Shown in pieces: positions 1-8,545 of a stretch of DNA of 64,000 nt; positions within the stretch are counted from its first letter, which is position 1; every line of letters begins with the position of its first letter. Position numbers and translations under genes: made by a program. The notes under the pieces are model-generated. The model was not told where the DNA came from, searched no databases, and saw only the letters and a program-made list of their open reading frames with translations. The DNA lies in assembly GCA_017557405.1 (NCBI GenBank), contig JAFYYV010000051.1:62001-126000 (forward strand), given 5' to 3'. The stretch is from Prevotella sp. Its GTDB lineage: Bacteria; Bacteroidota; Bacteroidia; Bacteroidales; Bacteroidaceae.

Positions 1-1062
1 CAACTGAAAATGTTAAATGACCATTATGATGTGGTTGCTATTTCCTCACCTGATGAAGAACTCAAATGGATTGAGGAACGAGAAGGAGTGCGAACCATTC
101 CTTTAAAGATGGCAAGAAACATCGAATTGTGGACAGACATCAAGGCTTTATGGAAAATGATAGGTGTGATGAGGAAAGAAAAGCCTTATATTGTTCATTC
201 CATGACACCGAAGGCTGGACTTATTTCCATGTTAGCTGCAAAGATTTGCGGAGTTCCTGTTCGAATGCACACTTATACAGGACTTGTGTTCCCTACAGCT
301 ACCGGTATGAAGCAGAAGGTTCTGATATGGATGGACAAATTGCTCTGTGCATGTGCTACATATATTAATCCTGAAGGGAAAGGCGTTGCAGATGACTTAC
401 GAAGTTATATGATTACCAAAAAACCTTTGCATATTATTGGAAATGGTAATGTTCGAGGAATAGATGCTGATTATTGGAATAGAAACAGTTGTCAATTGGA
501 TGAGAGCAAGTCCATAAATAAAGGAAATGGTCAGTTTACTTTTATATTTGTTGGTAGGATGGTAGGTGACAAGGGAATTAATGAACTTGTTGAAGCTTTC
601 AAACGATTATCAAACGTTAGGCTGCTGTTGGTAGGACCGATGGAGGAGAATTTGGATCCATTGAAAGAGGAGACTATTCATGAGATAAATAATAATCCCA
701 ATATAGATTGGCTGGGTTTGCAACAGGATGTTCGCCCTTATTACTTGCAAGCTGATGCCTTTGTGTTTCCAAGTTATCGGGAAGGATTTCCCAATACGGT
801 TCTTGAGGCAGGTGCAATGGGGCTTCCTGCTATTGTAACAAATATCAATGGAGCTAACGAGATAATTGTCCCAAACGAAAATGGAATCATCATTCCATCT
901 AAAGATGCAGTGGCTCTTTATAGTGCTATGAAGTATATGATAGATCATCCTAATGATGTGAAGCATATGGCGGTGAATGCTCGTAGAATGATACTCGAGC
1001 GTTATGAGCAGAAATACATCTGGGCTGAATTATTGAAAGTGTATCAATCTCTTGCTAGTTAG
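1..1062 (+). CDS. Glycosyltransferase family 4 (GT-B fold), 5' end cut by window
   Basis: The reading frame is open from base 1, and the first ATG at position 10 lies inside the protein, so about 25-30 N-terminal residues are missing. The visible part has the GT4 layout. An N-terminal Rossmann half carries HSMTPKAGL and a TYTGLVFPT segment. A C-terminal donor-binding half begins at FVGRMVGDKG and contains the EGFPNTVLEAGAMGLP segment, an E-x7-E-type donor site. The family transfers a nucleotide-activated sugar to a lipid-linked glycan at the cytoplasmic face of the membrane. It leads a run of polysaccharide genes, and the acetyltransferase ATG follows its stop by 3 bp. Sugar donor and acceptor cannot be told from sequence. 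Confidence 0.9.
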   Translation, partial: QLKMLNDHYDVVAISSPDEELKWIEEREGVRTIPLKMARNIELWTDIKALWKMIGVMRKEKPYIVHSMTPKAGLISMLAAKICGVPVRMHTYTGLVFPTATGMKQKVLIWMDKLLCACATYINPEGKGVADDLRSYMITKKPLHIIGNGNVRGIDADYWNRNSCQLDESKSINKGNGQFTFIFVGRMVGDKGINELVEAFKRLSNVRLLLVGPMEENLDPLKEETIHEINNNPNIDWLGLQQDVRPYYLQADAFVFPSYREGFPNTVLEAGAMGLPAIVTNINGANEIIVPNENGIIIPSKDAVALYSAMKYMIDHPNDVKHMAVNARRMILERYEQKYIWAELLKVYQSLAS

Positions 1063-1065
1063 GAT

Positions 1066-1659
1066 ATGTTATATGCTATAGCACATTTTTTGCGTGACAA
1101 ATGTCCTTGGATATGGGATTTGGTAGAAAGATTCAATTCTTTCTTGTTCATTTTACGTTATGGGAGGAAATTGAAGCAATTATCAGAAATACTTGAACGA
1201 TATCAAGATGAATACAAAATTGAATTGATAGAAAAAAGACATCTTGATGATTTAACAAGATTCTTTCAAGAGCAACCAGAGGTGGCTTTCGAGTATTTCA
1301 AACCTCATACATTTGATTTGCAAACACTAAAGAAACTACAGAAGAATAAAGCATTCTTGTCATTTGTTGTCCAAAAAGATGATAGTATAGTTGGATATTT
1401 TTTCCTAAGGTGTTATTTCTTAGGAAAATGCTTTAGAGGGTATATGGTAGATTATCGATGGAGAAATAGAGGCATCTCAAAACTGACAGCAAAAGTGATG
1501 ACAGATGTTGCTACTTTGTTGAGAATTCCATCGTATGGCACGATTGCTCCAGAGAATATGGCATCGATGAAATCTCAAGGTGCCGTTAATGATATCAAAA
1601 TAATTGAGCAATTGGCAAATGGAGATTATTATGTTGAATATTGTCCAAAGGCAGATTAA
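1066..1659 (+). CDS. GNAT-like acetyltransferase of the polysaccharide locus
   Basis: A 197-residue protein starting 3 bp after the upstream glycosyltransferase stop. Its second half resembles a GNAT fold: the strand SFVVQKDDSIVGYFFLRC, then GYMVDYRWRNRGISKLTAK, where the R-x-R-G part fits the acetyl-CoA pyrophosphate loop. The first 50 residues are hydrophobic and basic and may lie on the membrane. With the phosphoglycosyl transferase, aminotransferase and 4,6-dehydratase next to it, a plausible job is N-acetylation of a 4-amino sugar nucleotide. That role is inferred from context, and the substrate is unknown. Confidence 0.65.
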   Translation: MLYAIAHFLRDKCPWIWDLVERFNSFLFILRYGRKLKQLSEILERYQDEYKIELIEKRHLDDLTRFFQEQPEVAFEYFKPHTFDLQTLKKLQKNKAFLSFVVQKDDSIVGYFFLRCYFLGKCFRGYMVDYRWRNRGISKLTAKVMTDVATLLRIPSYGTIAPENMASMKSQGAVNDIKIIEQLANGDYYVEYCPKAD

Positions 1660-1661
1660 TA

Positions 1662-2273
1662 ATGGTTCTAAAATGGATATTTGACAGATTGGTTTCGTTG
1701 ATAGGACTATTATTGTTATGGCCCATCTTAATCGTCGTCGCTATATTGATTAAGTTGAAGATGCCGGGAGGACCTGTGATGTTCGTGCAAAAGCGCGTTG
1801 GACAATATGGAAAGTTATTCACGATGTATAAGTTTCGTTCAATGACGGTTTCACATTCTGGTAGTTCAGTCTCTGTTGCTGGTGAAAGCAGAATAACACC
1901 GTTAGGGGCGAAATTAAGAAAATACAAATTAGATGAACTACCTGAATTGTGGAATGTGCTTATTGGTGATATGAGCTTTGTCGGCCCTAGACCAGATGTC
2001 CCTGGCTACGCGGATAAATTGGAGGGACGCGACAAGGATATCTTGAAATTGAAGCCCGGCATAACAGGCCCTGCCAGCATGAAGTATCGGGAAGAAGAGG
2101 AATTATTGGCGAATGTGGATGATCCTCAAAAATACAATGATGAAGTAATTTATCCTGATAAAATAAAAATCAATCTGTATTATTTGGAACACCATTCTTT
2201 TATAAAAGATATTCAAATGATTCTTTGTACTGTGTTAGGGAAGAGAATGATGTATAATGGTGAAATGATATAA
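1662..2273 (+). CDS. Small phosphoglycosyl transferase (PglC/bacterial sugar transferase family)
   Basis: A TTG at 1641 is possible, but it would overlap the previous gene by 19 bp. The ATG at 1662, 2 bp after that stop, gives 203 residues starting MVLKWIFDRL and is preferred. One N-terminal hydrophobic segment (about residues 8-30) is followed by the family motifs KRVGQYGKLFTMYKFRSM, LDELPELWNVLIGDMSFVGP with RPD, and LKPGITGPAS. These enzymes move a phospho-sugar from a UDP-sugar to undecaprenyl phosphate and start glycan assembly. Its short length matches monotopic PglC-type enzymes, unlike the long relative at 12009-13439. The two may start different glycans. Confidence 0.9.
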   Translation: MVLKWIFDRLVSLIGLLLLWPILIVVAILIKLKMPGGPVMFVQKRVGQYGKLFTMYKFRSMTVSHSGSSVSVAGESRITPLGAKLRKYKLDELPELWNVLIGDMSFVGPRPDVPGYADKLEGRDKDILKLKPGITGPASMKYREEEELLANVDDPQKYNDEVIYPDKIKINLYYLEHHSFIKDIQMILCTVLGKRMMYNGEMI

Positions 2274-2297
2274 TTGTCTCAATGCTCTATTAATAAT

Positions 2298-3305
2298 ATG
2301 TTCCTTACTTTCATCATACCACTTTATAATGCTGGACGATTTGTTTCGGTAGCATTGGATTCAATCTTTGAGAATCCTCTCGATGAAGGAATCTATGAGG
2401 TGGTGGTGATTGATGATGGAAGCATTGATAATGGTGTAGAGATTGTAAAGGTGTATGCCGAAAAGCATAAGAACCTGAGATTGCTACAACAGGCTAATCA
2501 AGGGGCCTCAGCAGCGCGCAATCGTGGTATAGAGGCGGCGAAAGGGGAATATATTTGGTTCGTAGATGCCGATGATCGAATAGAACCGACAATACTCGCA
2601 ACTGTATGGCAAATCTATCAAGAGAGGCCGCATACAGAACTATACGGATTTAATCATACTGATTGTTGTGGTGACGATGAAAGCCCGCGAGTGACATACC
2701 GCAAGCAGTTGAGTACCGATGGTCTCGGACTACTCCGCTCGCATCCTTACATGTATTTATGGAACCGCATCTTCCGCCGCTCTGCTATTGGTGACATCCG
2801 ATTCCCTGAGGGGACACGCAATACAGAAGATTGGTATTTCGACTTGATGGTTTTCGTGCGGTTGAAACATGTGGAGTGCATACCAATGAGTGGCTATTAT
2901 TACAATAGTAGCAACCCGTATTCCACCTTGCGCAACCGTTCACGTGAGAGTCTCAAGAAAAATGCTGAAGACTCACAATTAATGCACCGACTGATATGGG
3001 AGGAGATACAGCGGACGGACAATCCAGGCATCAAATCCGAACTGCAACGTTCGCTCAATTATAGTGTAATGGGTTTCTTTTATGGGATGTTTGTCGATCA
3101 TTTCCCTGTGAAGGACATCTACATGGCGATGAGGAATTACAAACCGATGGGGCTTTATCCAATTCCAAAGTCAGGAAGCAAAAGGGGGAACAAGTTCCTG
3201 AGGCTTGCCAATCGCCCCTATCTGCTCTATCCTGTAGTAATCGTGAGGAATTTGTTTTCTCCAATTTATGCACTTTTTAAGAAAGTGAGAACTAACAACA
3301 AATAG
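2298..3305 (+). CDS. Glycosyltransferase family 2 (GT-A)
   Basis: The frame opens with TTG right after the preceding stop at 2273, but the ATG at 2298 gives the usual GT2 start MFLTFIIPLYNAGRFV and is chosen (335 residues). The GT-A motifs are VVIDDGS for nucleotide binding and WFVDADDRIEP, containing the metal-binding acidic motif. The C-terminal third is basic and weakly hydrophobic. The protein probably adds one sugar to the lipid-linked intermediate made by the neighbouring phosphoglycosyl transferase. It is co-directional with both neighbours, with 24 bp upstream and 17 bp downstream. The sugar is not predictable. Confidence 0.88.
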   Translation: MFLTFIIPLYNAGRFVSVALDSIFENPLDEGIYEVVVIDDGSIDNGVEIVKVYAEKHKNLRLLQQANQGASAARNRGIEAAKGEYIWFVDADDRIEPTILATVWQIYQERPHTELYGFNHTDCCGDDESPRVTYRKQLSTDGLGLLRSHPYMYLWNRIFRRSAIGDIRFPEGTRNTEDWYFDLMVFVRLKHVECIPMSGYYYNSSNPYSTLRNRSRESLKKNAEDSQLMHRLIWEEIQRTDNPGIKSELQRSLNYSVMGFFYGMFVDHFPVKDIYMAMRNYKPMGLYPIPKSGSKRGNKFLRLANRPYLLYPVVIVRNLFSPIYALFKKVRTNNK

Positions 3306-3322
3306 GTAATAAAACAAAAAAC

Positions 3323-4651
3323 ATGAAACGAATTTATCTTTGTCTAGCTCACATGAGCGGCAACGAAATGAAGTATATCCAAGAGGCATTTGATACGAAT
3401 TGGGTGGTGCCTTTGGGGCCAAATGTGAATGGGTTTGAAGAAGATCTCCGGCACTTCGTGACTAGCACAGAGAACGCAGAGGAGACGGAGAACACAGAGA
3501 TGTTGGATAAACGAGTGGTAGCTTTGTCATCAGGTACGGCAGCGGTGCATTTGGCATTGTTGGTATGTGGTGTTGGTCCAGGAGATGAGGTGATTTGTCA
3601 GAGCTTTACATTCTGTGCAAGTTGCAATCCCATTATGTATCTTGGAGCAACTCCTGTACTTGTGGATTCGGAGCCAGACACATGGAATATGGATCCTGAG
3701 TTGTTGGAAGAGACTATCAAGGACAGAATTGCCAAGACGGGAAAGAAGCCAAAGGCGATAGTTCCTGTATATCTTTATGGAATGCCAGCAAAGTTGGATG
3801 AAATCATGGCGATTGCAAGAAAGTATGAGATTCCCGTTGTTGAAGACACCGCCGAAGGATTAGGTTCACGTTATAAAGGGCAAGTATGTGGTACATTTGG
3901 GGATTATGGTGTACTTTCGTTCAATGGTAACAAGATGATCACAACGTCTGGAGGAGGTGCGCTTATTTGTCCGAATGAAAAAATGTGGCGACGTGTAATG
4001 TTTTTTGCCACTCAGGCTCGCGAGGCTTATCCATATTACCAACATGAGGAGATTGGCTATAATTATCGCATGAGTAATATTTGCGCAGGTATCGGACGTG
4101 GACAGATGACGGTGTTGGAAGAGCATATTGCTCATCATCGACATGTTGCCGATATGTATCGTGAGGCATTCAAGGATGTTGATGGCATTACATTCCATGA
4201 TGAATGCCTCACCCCCAACCCCTCTCCAGAGGGCGAGGGGAGTGATAAGTACATCCCGTTGATGAAGAGTAACTTTTGGCTCTCGACCATCTTACTGGAT
4301 GAGAATCTGCATGTGAAAGGTGAAGAGAATGCATACGCGGAAAGTGTGGCAGGGGCTGTTGGTGGAGCGGCTGGAGTCGTACATGGAGGTGGCTCCGTCC
4401 ATACGGATTGCGAACCCAACAGGAATGTTGAGGCTTTGCGAATAGCTCTTAATGCTGTTGGAATAGAATCACGTCCTCTTTGGAAGCCTATGCACAAACA
4501 GCCAGTTTACAAGCATGTACCTGCATACGTGAATGGCGTTTCGGAAGATTTGTTCCATAAAGGATTGTGTCTACCTAGTGGACCTTGCGTCTCTGATGAC
4601 GATGTGGAGCGGATTATTAGTGCTGTAAAATCAAATCTTATTGTTTTTTGA
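3323..4651 (+). CDS. DegT/DnrJ/EryC1-type PLP aminotransferase (PglE-like), carrying repeat-derived inserts
   Basis: A 442-residue sugar aminotransferase. The start MKRIYLCLAHMSGNE matches the family. The cofactor signatures are ALSSGTAAVHLAL (about 67-79), VVEDTAEGLG with Asp175, and the Schiff-base lysine in SFNGNKMITTSGGGAL (Lys204). Family members convert a UDP-4-keto-6-deoxy sugar to a 4-amino sugar with glutamate as donor. The dehydratase at 4952 would supply the substrate. Two stretches look foreign: an acidic ENAEETENTEM segment near residues 50-60, and LTPNPSPEGEG at about 296-306, the translation of a dispersed DNA repeat. Both keep the frame and spare the catalytic residues, so the enzyme may still work. 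The family call is firm; the exact sugar is inference. Confidence 0.9.
   Translation: MKRIYLCLAHMSGNEMKYIQEAFDTNWVVPLGPNVNGFEEDLRHFVTSTENAEETENTEMLDKRVVALSSGTAAVHLALLVCGVGPGDEVICQSFTFCASCNPIMYLGATPVLVDSEPDTWNMDPELLEETIKDRIAKTGKKPKAIVPVYLYGMPAKLDEIMAIARKYEIPVVEDTAEGLGSRYKGQVCGTFGDYGVLSFNGNKMITTSGGGALICPNEKMWRRVMFFATQAREAYPYYQHEEIGYNYRMSNICAGIGRGQMTVLEEHIAHHRHVADMYREAFKDVDGITFHDECLTPNPSPEGEGSDKYIPLMKSNFWLSTILLDENLHVKGEENAYAESVAGAVGGAAGVVHGGGSVHTDCEPNRNVEALRIALNAVGIESRPLWKPMHKQPVYKHVPAYVNGVSEDLFHKGLCLPSGPCVSDDDVERIISAVKSNLIVF
3466..3500 (+). repeat. Low-complexity cacagag/acggag insert inside the aminotransferase gene
   Basis: A purine-rich stretch built from near-repeats of cacagagaac and gcagaggagac encodes an acidic run (TENAEETENTEM) between the N-terminal helix and the KRVVALSSGTAA motif. 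DegT relatives as I know them are shorter here. It looks like a short repeat expansion or insertion kept in frame. I see no second copy in this window. Confidence 0.4.
4207..4242 (+). repeat. Dispersed GC-rich palindromic repeat inserted in frame in the aminotransferase gene
   Basis: The segment from cctcacccccaacccctctc to gaggggag is a partial inverted repeat (cccctct...gcgagggg). In this frame it reads LTPNPSPEGEG. A close relative in reverse orientation, with the ggggtgagg end, lies between genes at 44686-44720. A looser relative follows the HU gene at 42631-42662. The length keeps the frame open. Confidence 0.75.
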
Positions 4652-4750
4652 TGTTGTACAAGTGGTTTGTACTGACAGTACAGATGGCTTGTACTAAGAG
4701 TACAAAGGGCATGTACTAATAGTACACGGGGCTTGTATTGTATCTAAACA
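4644..4750. repeat. Palindromic tandem array A, 22-bp period (TGTAC/GTACA arms)
   Basis: Three perfect palindromes TGTACT-nnn-AGTACA begin at 4668, 4690 and 4712, exactly 22 bp apart, with decayed units in register at 4646 and 4734. Read as 7-5-7-3 the units are TTTGTAC-tgaca-GTACAGA, CTTGTAC-taaga-GTACAAA and CATGTAC-taata-GTACACG, with linkers tgg, tgg, ggg and ggg. The array lies between the aminotransferase stop and the dehydratase promoter, and its first decayed unit overlaps the end of the aminotransferase gene. The rest of the 300-bp gap holds an AT-rich stretch and the promoter core. The architecture equals that of arrays B-E although the arm sequence differs. Confidence 0.9.
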
Positions 4751-4905
4751 GTATATTAGCTGATCTTCATAGGGATTAATTGCCATTGGTAGGATGGAAC
4801 ATAATGTTGCTTCGCCGATGGCAATTTTTATATATTGTGATGAACGATTTTGAGATTATCATGAAAAAAAAGCAAGGAAATAGCATTTATCAATCTTTTT
4901 TTTAT

Positions 4906-4913
4906 TATTTTTG
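4906..4913 (+). promoter_or_regulatory. Promoter -7 element (TATTTTTG) for the dehydratase gene
   Basis: This matches the Bacteroidota TAnnTTTG core, 38 bp before the ATG at 4952. No clear TTTG is seen at the -33 position. An aagaaaagga stretch directly precedes the start codon. Confidence 0.5.
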
Positions 4914-4951
4914 CAACAAATATTGGTTGAAAGCATAAATAAGAAAAGGAT

Positions 4952-6880
4952 ATGGACTTCGTAAGCAAAATCGTCAATTGGTATTTCTCTAAGAACTCAT
5001 TGCCTTATTGGTGTATCCTGCTCTTAGATTGCTTGATATGCTTTTTTTCGGGGATTTTTGTATGTTGGTTGTTTTTCAAAGGTGCCCAAACATTAGGAAA
5101 CATAATCCCGATTTCAAGAACATTGTTGCTGTATATGGTGTTTAACATCTTGGGCTTCAAGATGTTTCACACTTATGCTGGAATCATCAGATATTCCTCT
5201 TTTGTAGATTTACAACGTGTTGCGTACGCAATGGCATTTGCTTGCTTTTGCGTTATAATCATTCATTATCCTATTCTTTTCTGGAAGGAAGAAAATATTT
5301 TCGTCCCTCTTCATTCAAGGCATATTCTGTCGATCTATTTGGTTTCAACAATTCTGTTGTGGGCTGTACGTGTGATTGTCAAGACGGTTTATGACATCTC
5401 TTTTGGAACTGAAGGTGGTTTGCGAACATTGGTATATGGTGTGCGAGATGGAGGTATTGGTATTGCAAAGAATATCAGAAACCAGAAACCTTCAAGATTC
5501 CGTTTGAAGGGATTCATAACGAATGAAAAAGAGTATGAAGGCAAGATGCTGATGGGAGAGCGTGTCTATCTGGTTGGAGATGGGATAGAAGATGTTCTTA
5601 AAAGTAGGAATATTCAGGCTGTACTTGTCTCGCCTTTGCAGAACGAGAACTTTCGCGAAGATCAACGCCTTCAGGATATACTGATTTCTAATGGAATCAA
5701 GATTTATATGTCTCCTAAGACGCATGAGTGGCACTTAGGTGACAATTACAGTTCAATAAAACTGCATGAGGTAAATATTGAAGACCTGCTTCCGAGGACG
5801 CAAATAGAGGTTGATTTGAAATCGATTGCCGATATGCTTGAAGGCAAGAAGATCATGATAACGGGTTCTGCTGGTAGCATAGGTGGTGAGATGGTGAAAC
5901 AGGTTGCTCAATTCAATCCCGCCGAACTGATATTGATTGACCAGGCAGAGACGCCACAGCATGAGATTCGATTGATGATGGCGAATAAGTGGCCTCAGAT
6001 CAAAGCTCACACGATTGTCACATCGATAGTGAATGCAGGTAGGATGGAAGAGTTGTTTTCAGATTTCCGCCCTGACTATGTTTTCCATGCGGCCGCATAT
6101 AAGCATGTCCCGATGATGGAGGACAATCCCAGTGAGAGCATTATCAATAATGTGTATGGCACGAAAGTCATTGCGGATTTGTCTGTCAAGTATGGCGTGA
6201 AGAAGTTTGTGATGATTTCAACAGATAAGGCGGTGAATCCAACTAATGTGATGGGTTGTTCGAAGCGCATTTGTGAGATTTATGTTCAGTCGCTGAATGA
6301 CAGTTTGAACCGTTCTGTAGAAAGTGGCCACACGCAATTCGTGACAACTCGATTTGGTAATGTGTTGGGATCGAATGGTTCGGTGATACCTTTGTTTGAG
6401 AAACAAATCAAAGCTGGAGGTCCCGTGACGGTTACAGACCCTAATATCATTCGCTATTTCATGTTGATTCCTGAGGCTTGTAAGTTGGTGTTGGAAGCTG
6501 GGACACACGGCAGTGGAGGCGAGATCTTCGTGTTTGATATGGGCAAACCTGTGAAGATTTCCGACTTGGCAAAACGTATGATTAAACTGAGTGGTGCGGA
6601 AGATGTGGAAATCAAGTACACAGGCCTTCGTGCTGGAGAGAAACTATACGAGGAAGTATTGTCGAACGAGGAGAATACAATTCCGAGTTTCCATGAAAAA
6701 ATCCGCATCGCGAAGGTTCGTGAATATGACTTTGATGCTGTCTCTGCTGATATCGACCAGTTGATTGCGGTGGCTCATACGTATGATAATATGGCAATCG
6801 TGAAGAAGATGAAAGAGATTGTTCCTGAATTTATTTCTAACAATTCGGAATATACAATATTGGATCAAGTTGCCAACTAA
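4952..6880 (+). CDS. Membrane nucleoside-diphosphate-sugar 4,6-dehydratase (PglF/WbpM/CapD family)
   Basis: A 642-residue protein with four N-terminal membrane segments (about 21-43, 56-72, 91-110, 124-144), a CoA-binding-like Rossmann domain (about 155-270) and a C-terminal short-chain dehydrogenase domain. The NAD loop TGSAGSIGGE lies at 304-313. Family motifs AAAYKHVPMMEDNP and STDKAVNPTNVMGCSKR are present, the latter with Met where classical SDR enzymes have Tyr, as is usual for WbpM/PglF. It dehydrates a UDP-HexNAc to the 4-keto-6-deoxy sugar, the likely substrate of the aminotransferase encoded just upstream. It ends 26 bp before the nucleotidyltransferase-fold gene. Confidence 0.9.
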   Translation: MDFVSKIVNWYFSKNSLPYWCILLLDCLICFFSGIFVCWLFFKGAQTLGNIIPISRTLLLYMVFNILGFKMFHTYAGIIRYSSFVDLQRVAYAMAFACFCVIIIHYPILFWKEENIFVPLHSRHILSIYLVSTILLWAVRVIVKTVYDISFGTEGGLRTLVYGVRDGGIGIAKNIRNQKPSRFRLKGFITNEKEYEGKMLMGERVYLVGDGIEDVLKSRNIQAVLVSPLQNENFREDQRLQDILISNGIKIYMSPKTHEWHLGDNYSSIKLHEVNIEDLLPRTQIEVDLKSIADMLEGKKIMITGSAGSIGGEMVKQVAQFNPAELILIDQAETPQHEIRLMMANKWPQIKAHTIVTSIVNAGRMEELFSDFRPDYVFHAAAYKHVPMMEDNPSESIINNVYGTKVIADLSVKYGVKKFVMISTDKAVNPTNVMGCSKRICEIYVQSLNDSLNRSVESGHTQFVTTRFGNVLGSNGSVIPLFEKQIKAGGPVTVTDPNIIRYFMLIPEACKLVLEAGTHGSGGEIFVFDMGKPVKISDLAKRMIKLSGAEDVEIKYTGLRAGEKLYEEVLSNEENTIPSFHEKIRIAKVREYDFDAVSADIDQLIAVAHTYDNMAIVKKMKEIVPEFISNNSEYTILDQVAN

Positions 6881-6906
6881 CCTCATCCGATAGATTTTAT
6901 GTGGAC

Positions 6907-7989
6907 ATGAACAAATCGGAATTCTTTTTCCAATTATTACAAACAGAACTGTCTAGTAGGCGAATACAAGGATGCCCTCTTTCTACGGAGGTGTATCATT
7001 CGTTGTTGAATTTCTCTGAAATTGAAACTGTAATGGGCATGTATTGCTCAGCCTTGATGAGCAATGATTTCAAGTTGGGGAAATATGATGCTATTGAATT
7101 ATACACTATACTCGATGACATTAAAACGCGCAACAAACATGTCAATGATGGATTGAAATCTCTTGTCCAATTGCTTCGCGAGCATGATATAAAGTTCGTT
7201 GTGGTAAAGGGACAGACATTAGCCGCATTATATCCTCATCCAGAAGTACGTATGCCTGGGGATATCGATTTCTATTGTGATTCAATAAATTTCGATAAAG
7301 CTAAGAAGGTATTGGAGACTCATTGGCAGGTACAAATGTTGGAAGATGAAGATGGTGAGCAACATTTGTCGTTTGAGCATGATGATGTGCATTATGAAAT
7401 GCACTATCGGTTGATGAAGTTTGAATCATCCTCAAATCAAAAGTATTTTGACAAGTTGGTGAACGAACTACCATTTGCGTCCATTGACGTGGAAGGTGTT
7501 GCTGTTCCTGTCTTAGAACCGACCTTTAATCTTCTTTATACATTTTTGCATCTTTATCATCATTTCATAGAATTAGGAGTGGGATTACGTCAATTCTGTG
7601 ATGTGGCAATACTTGTTCGTCAGCAACAATTTGATAAAAAAAGGCTTCAATTGTATTTGAAGAAACTTGGATTTACGAATGCTTTTAAAGCTATTGGTGT
7701 CGTTTTGGTTGACAGACTTGGTGTTGAAGAGGTCTTATTTCCTTATACATTATCAAAGAAGGATAGAAAATATGAGCCTGCCATCGCAGAGATTGTGATG
7801 AAGCGAGGAAACTTTGGAATGTATGGCCGGAAGAATGCTGTGCGTTCTGGAATAGGATATTATTGGGAGACGTTGAAGATAAAGTTCTCCCATTATTTTG
7901 GATTCTTCATGCTTTCACCAAAAGAGAATATGGCGCGTTTGCTGTTTAGTGTTCCAAAGAAGATGTGGCAAGCCATTCGAAGGAGATAG
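6907..7989 (+). CDS. Nucleotidyltransferase-fold protein (NTP_transf_5 type)
   Basis: A GTG at 6901 is possible, but the ATG at 6907 (MNKSEFFFQLL) is the better start, giving 360 residues. The segment VVVKGQTLAALYPHPEVR followed by MPGDIDFYCDS is the signature of uncharacterised NTP_transf_5 proteins, with DID as putative metal ligands. Such genes are common in Bacteroidota polysaccharide loci, but their reaction is not established. It is the last + strand gene of the locus and converges on the HAD-like gene across a strong bidirectional terminator. The real substrate is unknown. Confidence 0.75.
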   Translation: MNKSEFFFQLLQTELSSRRIQGCPLSTEVYHSLLNFSEIETVMGMYCSALMSNDFKLGKYDAIELYTILDDIKTRNKHVNDGLKSLVQLLREHDIKFVVVKGQTLAALYPHPEVRMPGDIDFYCDSINFDKAKKVLETHWQVQMLEDEDGEQHLSFEHDDVHYEMHYRLMKFESSSNQKYFDKLVNELPFASIDVEGVAVPVLEPTFNLLYTFLHLYHHFIELGVGLRQFCDVAILVRQQQFDKKRLQLYLKKLGFTNAFKAIGVVLVDRLGVEEVLFPYTLSKKDRKYEPAIAEIVMKRGNFGMYGRKNAVRSGIGYYWETLKIKFSHYFGFFMLSPKENMARLLFSVPKKMWQAIRRR

Positions 7990-8009
7990 ACGTTTTTATA
8001 TGAAGAAAT

Positions 8010-8060
8010 GAAAAGGGTGGAACAACAAGCCATGATGCTTGGGTTCCACCCTTTTCTGAT
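8010..8060. terminator. Bidirectional terminator hairpin
   Basis: A perfect 14-bp stem (gaaaagggtggaac at 8010-8023 with its complement at 8043-8056) and a 19-nt loop lie between two convergent genes. A-rich and T-rich flanks on each side suit termination in both directions. Confidence 0.85.
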
Positions 8061-8064
8061 TGTT

Positions 8065-8496
8065 TTACCTGCTCCACCAATGCTTTTTCTTAGGTGGTTC
8101 CTCCTGTCCAGCACTTCGGCGTGTGGCTTCGGCAATGAGGTCTTTGAATGTGATGCCGTCGTGAATCATTTGGTAGATGAGTCCCCAATCAGGAAGTCCA
8201 CCAATATTTCGGTCGTCAATCCAAATGTCAGCTTTTATTTTTCTGGAAAAGCTTTCATTCCATTCCCTTTTTTCTTCAGGGTAGTCTTTGTTGACTGCCC
8301 AAAATTCAACACCACGTTCTCGGCACCAGTTGATAGCGTCATCGAGGAGTTTGCCTTCGCGAACTGACCATAGAATCAACCTATGCTGATCTTTGATTAG
8401 CATTTTGAGAGTCTCGGTGGCGAATGGCAATTCTTCTCCGATATCGGGGTATTTATGCTCAACGATGGTTCCGTCGAAGTCTACAGCTATTGTCAT
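8065..8496 (-). CDS. Small HAD-like hydrolase (BT0820 type)
   Basis: A 143-residue protein beginning MTIAVDFDGTIVEHKYPDIG, with DFDGT as HAD motif I (nucleophile Asp). Later come LILWSVREG, near motif II, and ADIWIDDRNIGG, the acidic motif with DD. It resembles the compact cap-less HAD proteins of Bacteroidota annotated as BT0820-like. The reaction is presumably phosphate removal from a small substrate, which is not known. It begins 49 bp after the tyrosine kinase stop and may be the last gene of that operon. The C-terminal tail is basic and Trp-rich. Confidence 0.8.
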   Translation of the reverse strand: MTIAVDFDGTIVEHKYPDIGEELPFATETLKMLIKDQHRLILWSVREGKLLDDAINWCRERGVEFWAVNKDYPEEKREWNESFSRKIKADIWIDDRNIGGLPDWGLIYQMIHDGITFKDLIAEATRRSAGQEEPPKKKHWWSR

Positions 8497-8545
8497 TATC
8501 GTTTAGATGTTGGGTTGTGAATAATCGAAACACGCCCATCAAGCT

